In this document: piece after piece, positions 1 to 10,012 of the stretch
How the letters are laid out: each line of letters begins with the position of its first letter
Position numbering within the stretch: position 1 is the stretch's first letter
Program-made: the position numbers and the translations under genes
Assembly: GCA_030323885.1 (NCBI GenBank)
Contig: CM059187.1
Span: forward strand, 131,570,424-131,634,423
Length of the DNA: 64,000 bases
Source: Branchipolynoe longqiensis
Taxonomy: Eukaryota; Annelida; Polychaeta; Phyllodocida; Polynoidae
Direction: 5' to 3'
Notes under the pieces: model-generated
Seen by the model: only the letters and a program-made list of their open reading frames with translations
Told to the model about the DNA's origin: nothing
The model's database searches: none

Positions 1-105
1 TGTATATACATATATAACACCACACACTGGCATTGTGCATATACATGCTTTACACATCTTGTAGAGTGCCATCTGACGCGCTACCTTTCCCCGTTCCCTC
101 TACAG

Positions 106-387
106 GTCTGCGCGACTACTGCCAATTCGAGTCATTCGACGCGCAGTGCCAGCCGGACGAGGTCATCCTCATGAAGTCGGCACGCTACGGGCGCATGCGC
201 GTCGGCCGGTGCGTGTCACGTGACTACGGCTACATCACGTGCGCGGCCGATGTGCTGGAGGAGCTGGACAGGAGGTGCTCCGGGCGCCGACGGTGCCATT
301 TCAACATTCCCACGCTCAGGGACAATTACCAGCCGTGCCCCAAGGACCTGACGGCCTACTTAGAGGCGAGCTACTCATGTGTGAAAG
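106..387 (+). CDS. Internal exon: SUEL-type (galactose-binding) lectin domain
   Basis: This 282-bp exon encodes a Gal_Lectin/SUEL domain, an extracellular fold in rhamnose- or galactose-binding lectins, latrophilins and EVA-1-like receptors. The translation starts near LRDYCQFESF. It has the family's YGRMRVGRC stretch, then TC, DRRC and RRRC cysteines, and ends in the typical DNYQPCPKDLTAYLEASYSC block: eight cysteines, as expected for four disulfides. A pyrimidine-rich tract ending TACAG stands before base 106, and AAAG|GTGGGT follows base 387. Both introns are phase 1, so the exon is a symmetric module. It joins in frame to the exon at 4878 through a split Ala codon. An open frame runs upstream into intron, so the Met codon at 33 is not the start; the signal peptide must lie upstream of the window. 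GC-rich, unlike its surroundings. The domain is secure. Ligand and gene identity are unknown, since several receptor families use this module. Confidence 0.88.
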
Positions 388-406
388 GTGGGTATCCTAA
401 AGCGGG

Positions 407-1092
407 CATTCCTTACACGCGGTATGCCGCATGCTGCATGCCGCATGCGGTATGCGAATGGCATGATTCCTTACACGCGGTATGCGATATGCGGTATGCG
501 GCATGCGACATGCGGCATGCGGCATGCGGTGTGCGAATGGCATGATTCCTTACACGCGGTATGCGGTATGCGGTATGCGGCACATGACTGGCTATATTTC
601 AAAAATAAAAATAAACAATTATTCTCCATACTGCTCTGTATATGACCAGATATTGCATTTATATCTATGTACCTTTTCGTACATCACATGGGGGTTCCTA
701 CCTTTATTATAACCAAATTATAGATAAGTATTCATATTTCTGTGCATATGGTAGCATTTTTAGCTTTCCCCTAACTGTATGTCTCCCGGGTGCCTAGCTC
801 ACCATGTGTTTCCCCTCCTCACCCCTGTGTGAGACCGTTCAGTAATGCTTAGTCGCCTCTCCTAGTGTTAAACTAATGGACACATCAGACTCAGGTTTCT
901 ATTCGCACCCCGCTTGCTGCATCCTGCATGCCACACCGATCGCTACATGGACCGATCAGGAAAACGCATTCGCATTCGCATTCGCATACCGCGTGTAAGG
1001 AATGTAGCTCATAGGCTTCAAGGCATTTAGATTTTTTGTCGCATTCGCATTTGCATTTGCATTCGCATACCGCATACCACGTGTAAGGAATG
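407..1092. mobile_element. Foldback-like non-autonomous element FB-1
   Basis: The left end reads CATTCCTTACACGCGGTATG and the right end is its near-perfect inverted copy, ending GTGTAAGGAATG. Each arm is an array of hexamer-like units (TATGCG, CATGCG, and GAATGC towards the centre), and the end motif is repeated inside both arms (near 465, 545 and 1000). The centre (about 590-900) contains no gene. The same centre, reverse-complemented, is inside the element at 11709-12304, which shows this is a dispersed family. No transposase is present. It begins only 20 bp after the splice donor of the lectin exon. Confidence 0.75.
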
Positions 1093-1217
1093 CGCCCTGT
1101 ATCCTATACCTGCTCCGACGGGGGGGGGTTGAGCTGGGAGAGCGACTGGTACATCTTCTTCCTATCCAGCACCAGGATTACAGTTACACTCAGTTCTCGT
1201 CAATAAAAGAAGAGAGA

Positions 1218-1640
1218 GTTAAATTTGTGTGTGTTTATTTCTGGAAATGTACAAATGAAAAAAGGTGTAAATTTGTATGCTTATTTCTCGAAATGTACAA
1301 AGGAAGAAAGGGGTCAAGTTGTCTTTTTTTATTTCTCAAAATTAACAAAAGAAGAAAGGGGTACAGTTATGCTTCTTTATTTCTGGAAAGTACATAGGAA
1401 GAATGGGGTAAATTTGTGGGTGTTTATTTCTCTAAATTAATGAATGAAGAAAAGGGTAAATGTATACATGTTTATTTCTCGAAATGCCCAAGAGAAGCAA
1501 GGGGTAAACATGTATCTGTATATTTCGTGAAATGTGCAAAAGAAGAACGGGCTAAGCTTGTGTGTGTTTATTTCTCGAAATGTACAAAAGAAGAAAGGGG
1601 TAAACTTGTATGCATTTCTTTCTCGAAATGGACGACTACT
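1218..1640. repeat. 48-bp minisatellite, about nine units
   Basis: The motif TATTTCTCGAAATGTACAAA recurs at about 1235, 1283, 1331, 1379, 1426, 1474, 1522, 1570 and 1618, so the spacing is 48 bp almost throughout. As 48 is a multiple of three, frames stay open and read as a 16-residue repeat (VYFSKCTKEERGKLVC). I treat that as a by-product of the period, not as a protein. Confidence 0.9.
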
Positions 1641-2659
1641 TCGAGGTGATGGTTTTCTTTTCATGAGTCTGTATGTGTGCTATATAATTTCTTATGTGAA
1701 TATAAATAAAGAATAGTCCCTAACATTTTTCGCTGCTCCTGTCCGGCCACCTCTTACTTCCCTGCAGACCCCCCCCCCCCCCCCCCCCCCCAGTACCCGG
1801 GAACTCTCCGCTTTCCACCGCAACGGAACCAACCCCAACGGTCTCCTCGCTCACACTTCAAATTTATATAATGTATCTATATATCCTTACATGCAATATG
1901 GTTTGCCAGACCAATTGCATGTCTGTTTTAGATTATATGCATATTTCAATACATGTTTATTGAGTATATAACTTGACAGCTGGAATACTTAAAATTGTAT
2001 TTGAAGAATTAAATTAGAATGAGTGCTAGATGTACAGTAAACATGAACATTGTATTAATATTAAACAGTTCCTATTCAGCATTAATATAAAGGCAGGCAG
2101 CCACTTTAGATTAAGAGATGCTGCTTTTCGTATTGTGACCGGTAGGTAATTCCTACTAACTGCCTACTTTTGTAGAAAGATTACAGTCACACACTTTTAA
2201 AACTGAATGTGTAGGTAAAGGAGTTGCATCCGCACAGCACATAATGCTTTCTAATCAATCAAATATGAGGAACTAAAACAAATTGATTAGCAAACTCTAT
2301 CCATCTGACTGTGTTAAGACCGAATTGCCAGAGGTTTGAACTATTAGATATGACGCCATGACCATTAAATATAACCATTTCACCGACTAGTAATTTAGCT
2401 AGACCCCGATCAACAGAGTTCACTGCATAAATATCGTACAAGGTACACCGGTTTCTATATTTCTCTGCCATCTAGCCACACTCAACCATAAACTTTAATT
2501 CCAATAAATAAGTATTCTAAATTAATATTTAACCCCGGTAGCTGCAAGTAGTACGTGAAATAATGGCCGATGTAGCAACTGACAGGATTTAAGGATGCGT
2601 AGAGTAAGTTGATGGTGGCTGGATGATGTATCCAGCATTCCATACCCAGTCACCTTAGT
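1641..2659. other. Intron sequence without recognised features
   Basis: AT-rich intron DNA. The only notable item is a run of 23 C at 1769-1791, preceded by an acceptor-like pyrimidine tract ending CTGCAG. No open frame with domain character follows it. Confidence 0.6.
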
Positions 2660-2706
2660 TACCAGCTATATATATATATATACATATGTATATATATATA
2701 TATATG
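2660..2706. repeat. TA/CATATG microsatellite
   Basis: Alternating TA with an internal CATATG, immediately before the repeat unit that starts at about 2707. Confidence 0.85.
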
Positions 2707-2890
2707 TGAAGTATAATAATTATGTGAGCATAAAGGTGCGTAAGGGAAGGTTCCCTGTATTGGTCACCCTTATGTTGTGGACTACTTTATGGATGACCCC
2801 TTTTCACTGTTGGGACAGGTGGCGCCACCACCCCCGACCCCTACCCGTGCCGCGAATATTGTGATAGGTGCTGCTTCGGTTGATATTGAC
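2707..2890 (+). repeat. Diverged dispersed repeat, copy 1 (possible retroelement 5' end)
   Basis: The segment runs from a GTGAGCATAAAGG stretch through a TTCCCT block, CACCC-TATGTTGTG, GGATGACCCCTTTTCAC and GGTGGCGCCACC. The same order recurs at 3428-3612 and, more weakly and inverted, at 26540-26742. A 67-codon frame from 2777 begins MDYFMDDPFSLLGQ and is not conserved between copies. Function is not recognisable; it could be the promoter-proximal part of a retroelement. Confidence 0.45.
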
Positions 2891-2954
2891 AGTTCATTGA
2901 TTTCACCACATAATATTCGAGAGATTATTAATGCTTGTGCAGATCCTCACAGTT

Positions 2955-3205
2955 ACCGGGAGCGGTGGTCGAATAAATAGAGTTCCAGAGATCGGTAGTT
3001 CGGTTCCCGGTCGAATCAAACCGATGACTTATAAAAGTTATACTTCTCGCTTCATACCCTGGCGCTCGGTATTAATCAGATAAAGCATGGTCTAGACAGG
3101 TCAGTTTCAGGATACTGTGTCTGAATGGGATATTGGGTGATGGTGCCAGCGGCCTGATACCCCAGTGGGGCAGCAGTATAAAGTTCCCATGATATAATGT
3201 GGAAT
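2955..3205 (+). mobile_element. SINE-A copy, diverged
   Basis: Matches the SINE-A body: a tRNA-like head with a B-box-like GGTTCCCGGTCGAATC, then ATGACTTATAAAA, TGGCGCTCGGTATTAAT, GGATATTGGGTGATGGTGCC and CAGTGGGGCAGCAGTATAAAG. The 3' tail is lost. Confidence 0.7.
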
Positions 3206-3427
3206 ATATCAACTGTACTATATCAAGCATAATATAGAATACGTAAACTTCCGTCAAAAAGTATGTGTGAAACTGAAGATCCACTACTTAAAAGTAGTGC
3301 TAGCAAACGCCGCTGCTGGCGCATAGGTCCTCAACAATGGGGGCGGTGACCGGCCATTATCCAATAATCAGGATCGCCAACAATAATAGTATTGTAATAA
3401 TAATGAGTACTTCTCCGCCCGTTTATA
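3206..3427. other. Unassigned intron DNA
   Basis: Mixed-composition DNA between SINE-A and the second copy of the dispersed repeat. No gene signal seen. Confidence 0.5.
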
Positions 3428-3612
3428 AATAGATATGTGTGATGCATAAGAAATATGTGAGTATAAAGACACAAAAGTAAATGTTCCCTATATGATCACC
3501 CATATGTTGTGTACTACTTTATGGGTGACCCCTTTTCACAGTTGGGCCAGGTGGCGCCACCAGTTCCAACCCTACCAGTGGCACGAAATTATGTCACTGG
3601 CGCACTGGAATT
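3428..3612 (+). repeat. Diverged dispersed repeat, copy 2
   Basis: A direct repeat of 2707-2890 sharing GTGAGTATAAAG, TTCCCTATATGATCACCC, TATGTTGTGTACTACTTTAT, GGTGACCCCTTTTCAC and GGTGGCGCCACCA, with many substitutions between them. Confidence 0.55.
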
Positions 3613-3619
3613 AAGTATG

Positions 3620-3660
<41 letters not shown>
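3613..3660. repeat. TA microsatellite
   Basis: A run of about twenty TA units after a short GTATGTATG lead-in. Confidence 0.9.
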
Positions 3661-3661
<1 letters not shown>

Positions 3662-4877
3662 CATAAAAGAATATATAGAATCTATAATAAATATTCTATA
3701 ATTTCCTCTATATAATATATAATACCCAATACAGAATACATAGTAATAATTTATTATATATAACAGAACTTCCTATGTATCATACATAGTATATACTAAC
3801 ACCGGCAGCTAGGACATGCCTATCGAGGCGTCCCAATTTAGCAACATGAATCCAGGGCAGCCTGCATTGCATACCGTCGGACTATCAGTAATAATTAAGC
3901 TAGTTCCATGTTCACTCACAGAGTGAGTTATTTAATCCTTGGATAGGTTTGTAAGTTTATGACAACATCACGCAATTATGGTCGTGGGTTGTCGGAGTTG
4001 CATGTCACGCAATTGTAAATACGACGTCCCAGGTCGGCCTATCGTATCGACTGTCATCGAATGTGCAGGCATTAAACCGAATACCCGTCAGGTCTAGGTT
4101 TAGAATGAATAACAGTTTCTTCTGCAGTGAAATGATACAATTGATGAAAGTATCATTTTTTTTCGAAACCAAGATGTGATTCCCCGTGTCCAAATTAGAT
4201 TCTGGTGCATTTTTTAAGCCAGTCCTGCATGTTGCTGACGCTATGTTATTTGCATATGCTAAAAATTCCTAAACAATGCCTCTTGCTATCCAGCATTTCA
4301 ATAGGCACACTAAATTTAGTTTTGCGTATTTTAACTTCATATACTTGCAAATTTACCCCTTTAAATGAAAAGGTAACTATAAACCTAATGTATATTAGAT
4401 TTTAGCGATCGACCTGAAATATATATATTTCAAATAACTATGGTGGAAACTCAATTTCATCACATTGTAAAATTGTAACTAGATATATATGTCAATTTAT
4501 ATATAAATATGAAAAAATATATATACATAAATATATATATATACGATATATTAAATATATATATGAATATATATAGCTGTAAAGATCCATATATACATGT
4601 ATATTTATATATATGATTATATATATAAATAAAAGTAAATATCTATATATATATCAATAAATATAAATATCCATCAACATAAATATCCATCAATATAATT
4701 GTTTTAAATATATATGGGGTTAAAGTCTGATCATAATCGGTAATAATATCATCAACAGCCATGTACCGCATTCCTTATAATAAACCCTCTCTTCTTTTGT
4801 CTTTTCTATTCCACTCCCTTCTCACCCACCCTTAAAAAAAACCATTAAAACAAACACAAAAAACTTCCCCAAAGCAG
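3661..4877. other. AT-rich end of intron 1
   Basis: Very AT-rich, with degenerate TATA/TAAATA repeats densest at 4420-4720. No supported gene. The last ~80 bp are A- and C-rich and lead to the acceptor of the CUB exon; the polypyrimidine tract there is weak (ACTTCCCCAAAGCAG). Confidence 0.6.
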
Positions 4878-5264
4878 CAAGCGTCCTCAACTTCACGTGC
4901 CACAACCGGAAGACAGTCATCCTGAACGGCACCAGCGGATACATATCATCGCTGCCCGTGTCGGAGACCGGCTACGGGTCGGTCCGCTGCCCGCTCGTCA
5001 TCCAGGGACAGCCGGGGCAGACCATCAACTTCACGCTGTTCGGCGCGTCGGCGGACCGCCTCGACGCGACGGCCAACACGATCGCGCGACGCTGTCCGTA
5101 CCACGCCATCGTCAAGGACCGGAAGTCCATCAACGTGTCGCTGTGCGCCACCAAGCACCGGCGCACGGAGAGCGTCTACGTGTCGCAGGGTCACAGCGTC
5201 ACCTTCTACATTGACCGGAACCCGCACACCGACACGTCCGTCCAGGCGCTCCTCAAGTTTGAAG
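4878..5264 (+). CDS. Internal exon: CUB-like domain
   Basis: This 387-bp exon continues the lectin exon in frame. The translation begins SVLNFTCHNRKTVILNG, reaches GYISSLPVSETGYGSVRCPL and LVIQGQPGQTINFTLFGA, then RRCPYHAIV, SLCATKHR and SVTFYIDRN, and ends ALLKFEG. This follows the CUB pattern: first Cys, GxIxSxP, second Cys, a buried hydrophobic strand, a Cys pair flanking a loop, and a final strand. Four cysteines (two disulfides) and four N-glycosylation sequons (NFT, NGT, NFT, NVS) suit an extracellular domain. The acceptor AG at 4876-4877 is the only one nearby that restores the phase-1 frame; AG at 4881 would not. The donor is GAAG|GTAGGT. CUB domains act in protein-protein binding. 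I call it CUB-like because the family is divergent. The last 13 bases of the exon and its donor are copied repeatedly downstream. Confidence 0.85.
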
Positions 5265-5600
5265 GTAGGTTTCTTTGTGTTTTTTGTTGTTTTGGGGATG
5301 TTTTTCTGTTGTGGTGTGTGGTTGTGAAGTTCTTTGATATTTTATGGAATTGTGGTGAATAGGGACATTTGGAGTGAGTACCTTCCTTAAGTTTGAAAGT
5401 AAGTTTCTATTGGGGTTTTGTTGTTTTGGGGATGTTTTTTTGTTGTGGTGTGTGGTTGTGAAGTTCTGTGATATTTTATGGAATTGGGGTGACTAGGGAC
5501 ATTTGAAGTGAGTATGTTTCTTAAGTTTGAAAGTAGGTTTCTTTTGGGGTTTTGTTGTTTTGGAGGTGTTTTTTTGTGGTGTGTGGTTGTGAAGTATGCG
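5252..5600 (+). repeat. 134-bp tandem repeat that includes the CUB exon's splice donor, first block
   Basis: The unit begins with CT(C/T)AAGTTTGAAGGTAGGT, the exon end plus donor, at 5252. It recurs at 5386 and 5520, exactly 134 bp apart each time. The rest of the unit is G/T-rich and ends ...GGGACATTTGGAGTGAGTA. The first unit therefore starts inside the coding exon. The array is interrupted near 5600. Confidence 0.9.
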
Positions 5601-6440
5601 GTTGTGGTATGCGGGTAATGCAGTACCTCGGATACCTTAGGTGCTAAAATACCTCAGGGAGTTTGACGCCCCTGCCTTGCAAAGCAGCATAGGCCATATT
5701 CACGGTGAGAAATGTTTGTTTTTTCTTCAATCCATTGCTTTTACATGTAAAAGCAGACAATCAATTATGTGCCCATAGATACTCATTAAATTAGAAAGCT
5801 CACAATCATATATTTGTGGTCAAGGGAAACAAATTCCCATAGAAAAAGAAAGGTTTCATTAATAATTGATAGAATCTATTTAGTAAACTATACGGGGTGG
5901 TACAGTCCAGCTGCCCTCAACGAGGCTAACATCTTTTCCTGTTTTACCTTAGTAAAAAGGTCATGCATACTGTCTGCAGTGTAAAACTGTTGGCGCAGGG
6001 CCAAAAAATCAACGCAACTTAGTCAAATATGTTTGCGTGTCAGCGGGGACTGACACCCAATACATTCAGCGGGAGGTTCCCCCTTGAGCAGAAAAGCATG
6101 TGTAAGCCAGAAGTGGCCAATACAGCAGCGGCTAAGGACCACTTGGTCCCGCCGACCTCCCACATGAGTCTGTGGTGGTTTTCCCACAGATGGTTCAACT
6201 CCCAACATCTCCCGACCAGCCACTGCAGGGACAAATTGTTTGCACCTGTCTTGACATGTTCTTGCTGGTGTGAGACCTCCATTTGCTTCCTGAGAGAGTG
6301 CCGCTAGTAACTTGCAGAAGCCAGCATCTCTTCAACACTTTGCAACCAAGTTTTATGAAATGTACAACTGCACAAAGTGGCAGTTAATGAAAGCAGCCTT
6401 TGTCGCACTTCGACTGACAACATGATGATGATGATGGTTG
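5601..6440 (+). mobile_element. Insertion splitting the donor array; ends in a LINE 3' terminus
   Basis: The G/T-rich array stops near 5600 and resumes near 6435. The inserted DNA ends with TTAATGAAAGCAGCCTTTGT followed by (ATG)n. The same terminus closes the LINE fragment at 33195 and, inverted, the one at 56524. No reverse-transcriptase frame survives here, and the 5' limit of the LINE part is unclear. About 5610-6000 is unassigned. Confidence 0.55.
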
Positions 6441-7250
6441 TGAAGTTCTGTGATATTTTATGGAATTCTGGCGAATAGGGACATTTGGAGTGAGTACATT
6501 CCTTAACTTTGAAGATAGGTTTTTGGGGGTTTGTGGTGTTTTTTGTTGGTTTTCTTTTGTGTGGTGTGTGGTTGTGAAGTTCTGTGGTATTTGGGGGAAT
6601 TGTGGCGAGCAGGGACATTTGGAGTGAGTACATTCCTTAAGTTTGAAGGCAGGTTTCTTTTGGATTGGTGGTGTTTTGTGTTGTGGTTTTCTTTTGTGTG
6701 GTGGGCATTATGGCTTACAGAGACATTTTGAGTGATTGGGTTTCTCAAGTTTAAAGGTAGGCCTTTAGGTTTCTTTTTGGGGTTCTGTTGTTGTTGGTAT
6801 GTTGTTGTGGTGGTGGTTGCTGTAAATTTCTGCAATATCTTGGGGAATTATGCTGAATAGGGATATTTCGGGTGAGAGCTGGTCCCGGCGGTGGGGAGAT
6901 GGACGGTAAGGCACTTTTCAAGTTTGAAGGGAGGCTTTGGGTTTCTTTTGGGCGTTTTTGTTTGTTAGTTATGGCTGTACTAACATTCTGCGATATTTGG
7001 CTGAATAACGGGGAACAAAAGGGGGGGGGGCACTTGAAGGTGAGAGGTGGTTCTGGCGGTGAGAAGATGGACGGTAAGGCGTGCTTCAAGATTTGAAGGG
7101 AGGCTTTGGGTTTCTTTTGGGCGTTTTTGTTTGTTAGTTATGGCTGTACTAACATTCTGCGATATTTGGGTGAATAACAGGAACAATAGGGGGGGGCAAC
7201 GTGAAGGTCAGAATGGGTCCTGGCGGTGGGAGCATAGATGATAAGGGTCG
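6435..7250 (+). repeat. Splice-donor tandem repeat, second block
   Basis: Further copies of the exon-end/donor unit start at about 6502, 6636, 6744, 6917 and 7084. They show GT or changed bases at the donor position: GATAGGT at 6502 and GGCAGGT at 6636 (both lost), GGTAGGC at 6744 (kept), GGGAGGC at 6917 and 7084 (lost). Spacing drifts from 134 to 108 and about 170 bp. The last two units are nearly identical to each other over about 100 bp. Confidence 0.85.
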
Positions 7251-8954
7251 ATGCATGGCAAGGGTAGTTGCATATGACCGGATAGTGGGTCGGATGGGAG
7301 GGCAAGTCCAAGGAGTAGGAGATAAGGTGGGAGGGTAGTTGCTTATGATAAGATGCGGCTACTGGGCTGTTATATGTGCAAATGATTAGTTGGTGCTACT
7401 GACTTGAATATTTCTCCTACTTGACTTAGTGTTGTACCTTTAGCTCTATATGAGACCACCCTGTTTTTGCAATTAAAGATGTCGTCTCCATGGGCATGTT
7501 GGTGGTGACTTGTATGGCTGCTTGTATCGTGTCTGATTTAGGTTGGATTCCCGCTCTAGACGCAATATTTCCGATTATATTCCCGCTATATGATGTAGCA
7601 GGGGCTGCCTGGTGAGATATGTTTGTGCATGGAGATGAGAGATTCACATACTTTGTATGTAGATGGGGGAATCACATAATTTGTCATAGTGTTTAATGTG
7701 GGATTTGTAGCTCAACCGGGAAGTTATATGTGGGAGTAAATGGGTATTAGAAGTGCACTGACTTATCAGGCAATGTGCCACATAGACAGGTCGGTGTACA
7801 TAGGATACTTGTTCCAGGGAGCCGAAGTAGGCTAATGGTTAGCACACTAGCCCCGAAACGGTAATATGTGAAAGGAGTACATGTCAAATGGTACTAGTAC
7901 CATTCGCAGGGAATTGATGGTTTGCCTGGTATAAAACCGAATACTTCTCCTGTTTAGCGTGTGTGGTGTATTAATCAGATGAGTCAGCCGTGCAAACATT
8001 CAACTGAGAATTTCATCAGAACTCTTTGTCTGTCTCGCCATAAATATTTTTTTTTTTCTTTTTGGTACATTAGCTGATTATGTAGGAGGAATTTAACTCG
8101 CAGACAATTTGGTCTTCCTCAGTCCAAGGTTCCTTGTCCTCTACGAGTAATCCCCAAAGTCATGACAATAATTATTTATTTAAACCATTGATGTGATTCG
8201 ATCAGGCTTCAAATCCTATGATCTACCAACCTGGGAGGAGAGCATTCAATTCATTTGGGTACCCCCTCTAGTGTTAAATCATAACCATTCCCTCACTATT
8301 TACCACCGCTATAATAAAATGATAATATCATATACAAATTCGGATCTATCCTAAATTCCCCTGGATAATGTAACTGTGTAAACAACAATAAAAAGAACAA
8401 AAAAACATGATAAATATGTTATAGTTGCATCAAAAAGTTGTGTGAGCACCCCCTCTAGTGTTAAATTACAACCATTCCCTCATTATTTAGCACCAGAAAA
8501 ATACGACCATAATAAGATATAGAAATCCACGCCAATGTTGATTTTCACTGGCTTATGTCACAAGACACGCAAACAAAACGCAGATATAGCTGCGATAGTT
8601 GTATAATAAAGCTTTACCCTTAGTCACTGGGAATCAGACATGCGGTACGTGATACAACTTGTTGATTCTGCAGCGCCCTTCGAACACGCTGAAACCAATA
8701 CGGTCCTAATCTGCTAATCAGTGCACCAATCACCCACGCAACCGATCATGAACAGAAAGCACACATATAAAAAGCACCATACTTCCTGACTCTTGTAAAA
8801 AAAAAACACGGATTGATCCGACTCACCATCTAAATACACCACTGGCCTACGGTGCTGTCTCTACTTTTTCTCTCTCTATCTCCCTTTCTCGGAATGCCAT
8901 TCGCTTACACGCTAAACAAGGAACTCTTTCTGAAAGTTTGACAAACAAGGAAGG
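7251..8954. other. Intron stretch with degraded SINE pieces
   Basis: No gene. At about 7825 a GGCTAATGGTTAGCACACT stretch resembles the SINE-C head. At 8085-8250 a segment resembles the inverted SINE-A head (TTCGATCAGGCTTCAAATCC, ATCTACCAACCTGGGAGG). A ~45-bp motif around CACCCCCTCTAGTGTTAAAT occurs twice, near 8262 and 8446. The rest is unassigned. Confidence 0.45.
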
Positions 8955-9235
8955 GCATTGATCTGTCTGGCCGGGGACAGGGGGCGGGGCGGGCCGGGGA
9001 AGGAGCGGCGGGAAGTACGTGCCTAGTACGCCGACTGATGCCACTGTATTCCGGCGCGCCCGATTCCGGGCACGACAAGCCGTTCAGATGCACACGCGCG
9101 TGCTGGACACCAGCCGAATACAAGCGAGGCATTTATTGCCGGCACCGGAAGCAGAATGACGTCATCGGGCGGCGTTCGCCTGCGCACATCTCGTCATGTC
9201 GCGTGATAGATCACGCTTGAACGATGCCACTTTTA
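8955..9235. promoter_or_regulatory. GC/CpG-rich unique patch with a perfect CRE palindrome
   Basis: A sharp island of CpG-rich unique DNA inside an AT-rich intron. It holds ATGACGTCAT at 9156-9165, a perfect match to the CREB/ATF site. There is no convincing exon: the open frames lack domain character. A regulatory role is an inference from composition and motif only. Confidence 0.35.
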
Positions 9236-9760
9236 GACCTGCTTCCCTCAGCGCTCCATGTCCCTCCCCTTCCCCTCCCCTTCTCTTCCCCTTCCCCTCC
9301 CTCTCCCCTTATCATCACTCTCTCCTCCCCACTTCCTTTTCTGTCCCATCCCTCGCCCTCATCTATCTCCATCCTCCTCTGCCCTCCATCTTCTATCCCC
9401 TTCCCACCCCCGTGCATGCCCTCCTTTCCCTCCCCATTCCCTCTCCTCCTCTCCCGATCCCCTCCCTTTCCCCTTCTCCATCGCCTCCCTTCCCCTACCT
9501 TTCACCATCCCCATCCCCCTCTTCCCCCTACCCCATCCCCTCCATCTTCCCTTCCCCTCCCCATCCTCTCACTTTCTCCCCCCCACCATTCCACTATCAA
9601 TCCCATCACCTTTCCTGCCCCAGTCCTCTCCCTCCCCTTCTCCTTCATCTCACCTCCCTATCCCTCTCCTTTTGCCCGCACCTTCGCCCTGGTTTTCTTC
9701 CCCTCTCCTCCATACTTCTTCCCCTCCCTCACATCCCCTCTCCAGTCCACTCTCACACAC
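9236..9760. repeat. Long C/T-rich polypyrimidine tract
   Basis: More than 500 bp almost purely CCCTTCC-type pyrimidine on the + strand. The long open frames here (Ser/Pro/Leu only) come from the composition. Confidence 0.9.
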
Positions 9761-9930
9761 ACTACCGCACCCACGCCCATGCCCACACCCAGACTTACAC
9801 CCAACATCCACACCAAATACCCACACCCAACTCCCGTCGAAGCACCCACACCAAACACCCACAACCAACTCCCTCCCCCAAACACCCACCTCAAACACCC
9901 ACACCCACACGCAACTCCCCTAGCAATAAA
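9740..9930. repeat. CACACCC/CCAACTC simple repeat
   Basis: Degenerate CCCACAC units directly after the pyrimidine tract. Low complexity, not coding. Confidence 0.85.
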
Positions 9931-10012
9931 CTTCTCCCTAGCCTTCCTCCACTAAGTTATTTTTGGTGGAGGATGCTCCTTATGTGAAAGAACCCGGATT
10001 AACCGCCCGGCG

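Noticed and set aside
33..105. Start codon at 33 for the lectin exon
   Set aside because: The sequence 33-105 ends in a pyrimidine tract with TACAG and encodes no signal peptide; the domain starts right after the acceptor, so these bases are intron.
388..545. Extension of the lectin exon to the stop at 545
   Set aside because: GTGGGT at 388 is a good donor in the right phase, and the rest of the frame is foldback repeat (TRYAACCMPHAV-type).
1218..1640. Secreted repeat protein
   Set aside because: The frame is interrupted between units (46- and 47-bp steps) and lacks start or splice context.
1750..1800. Splice acceptor and exon after CTGCAG at 1767
   Set aside because: The acceptor-like tract is followed by 23 C and no domain-like frame, donor or phase match.
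9196..9987. 263-, 243- and 221-codon overlapping frames
   Set aside because: A polypyrimidine tract followed by CACACCC repeat; residues are almost only Ser, Pro, Leu, Thr and His in three overlapping frames.
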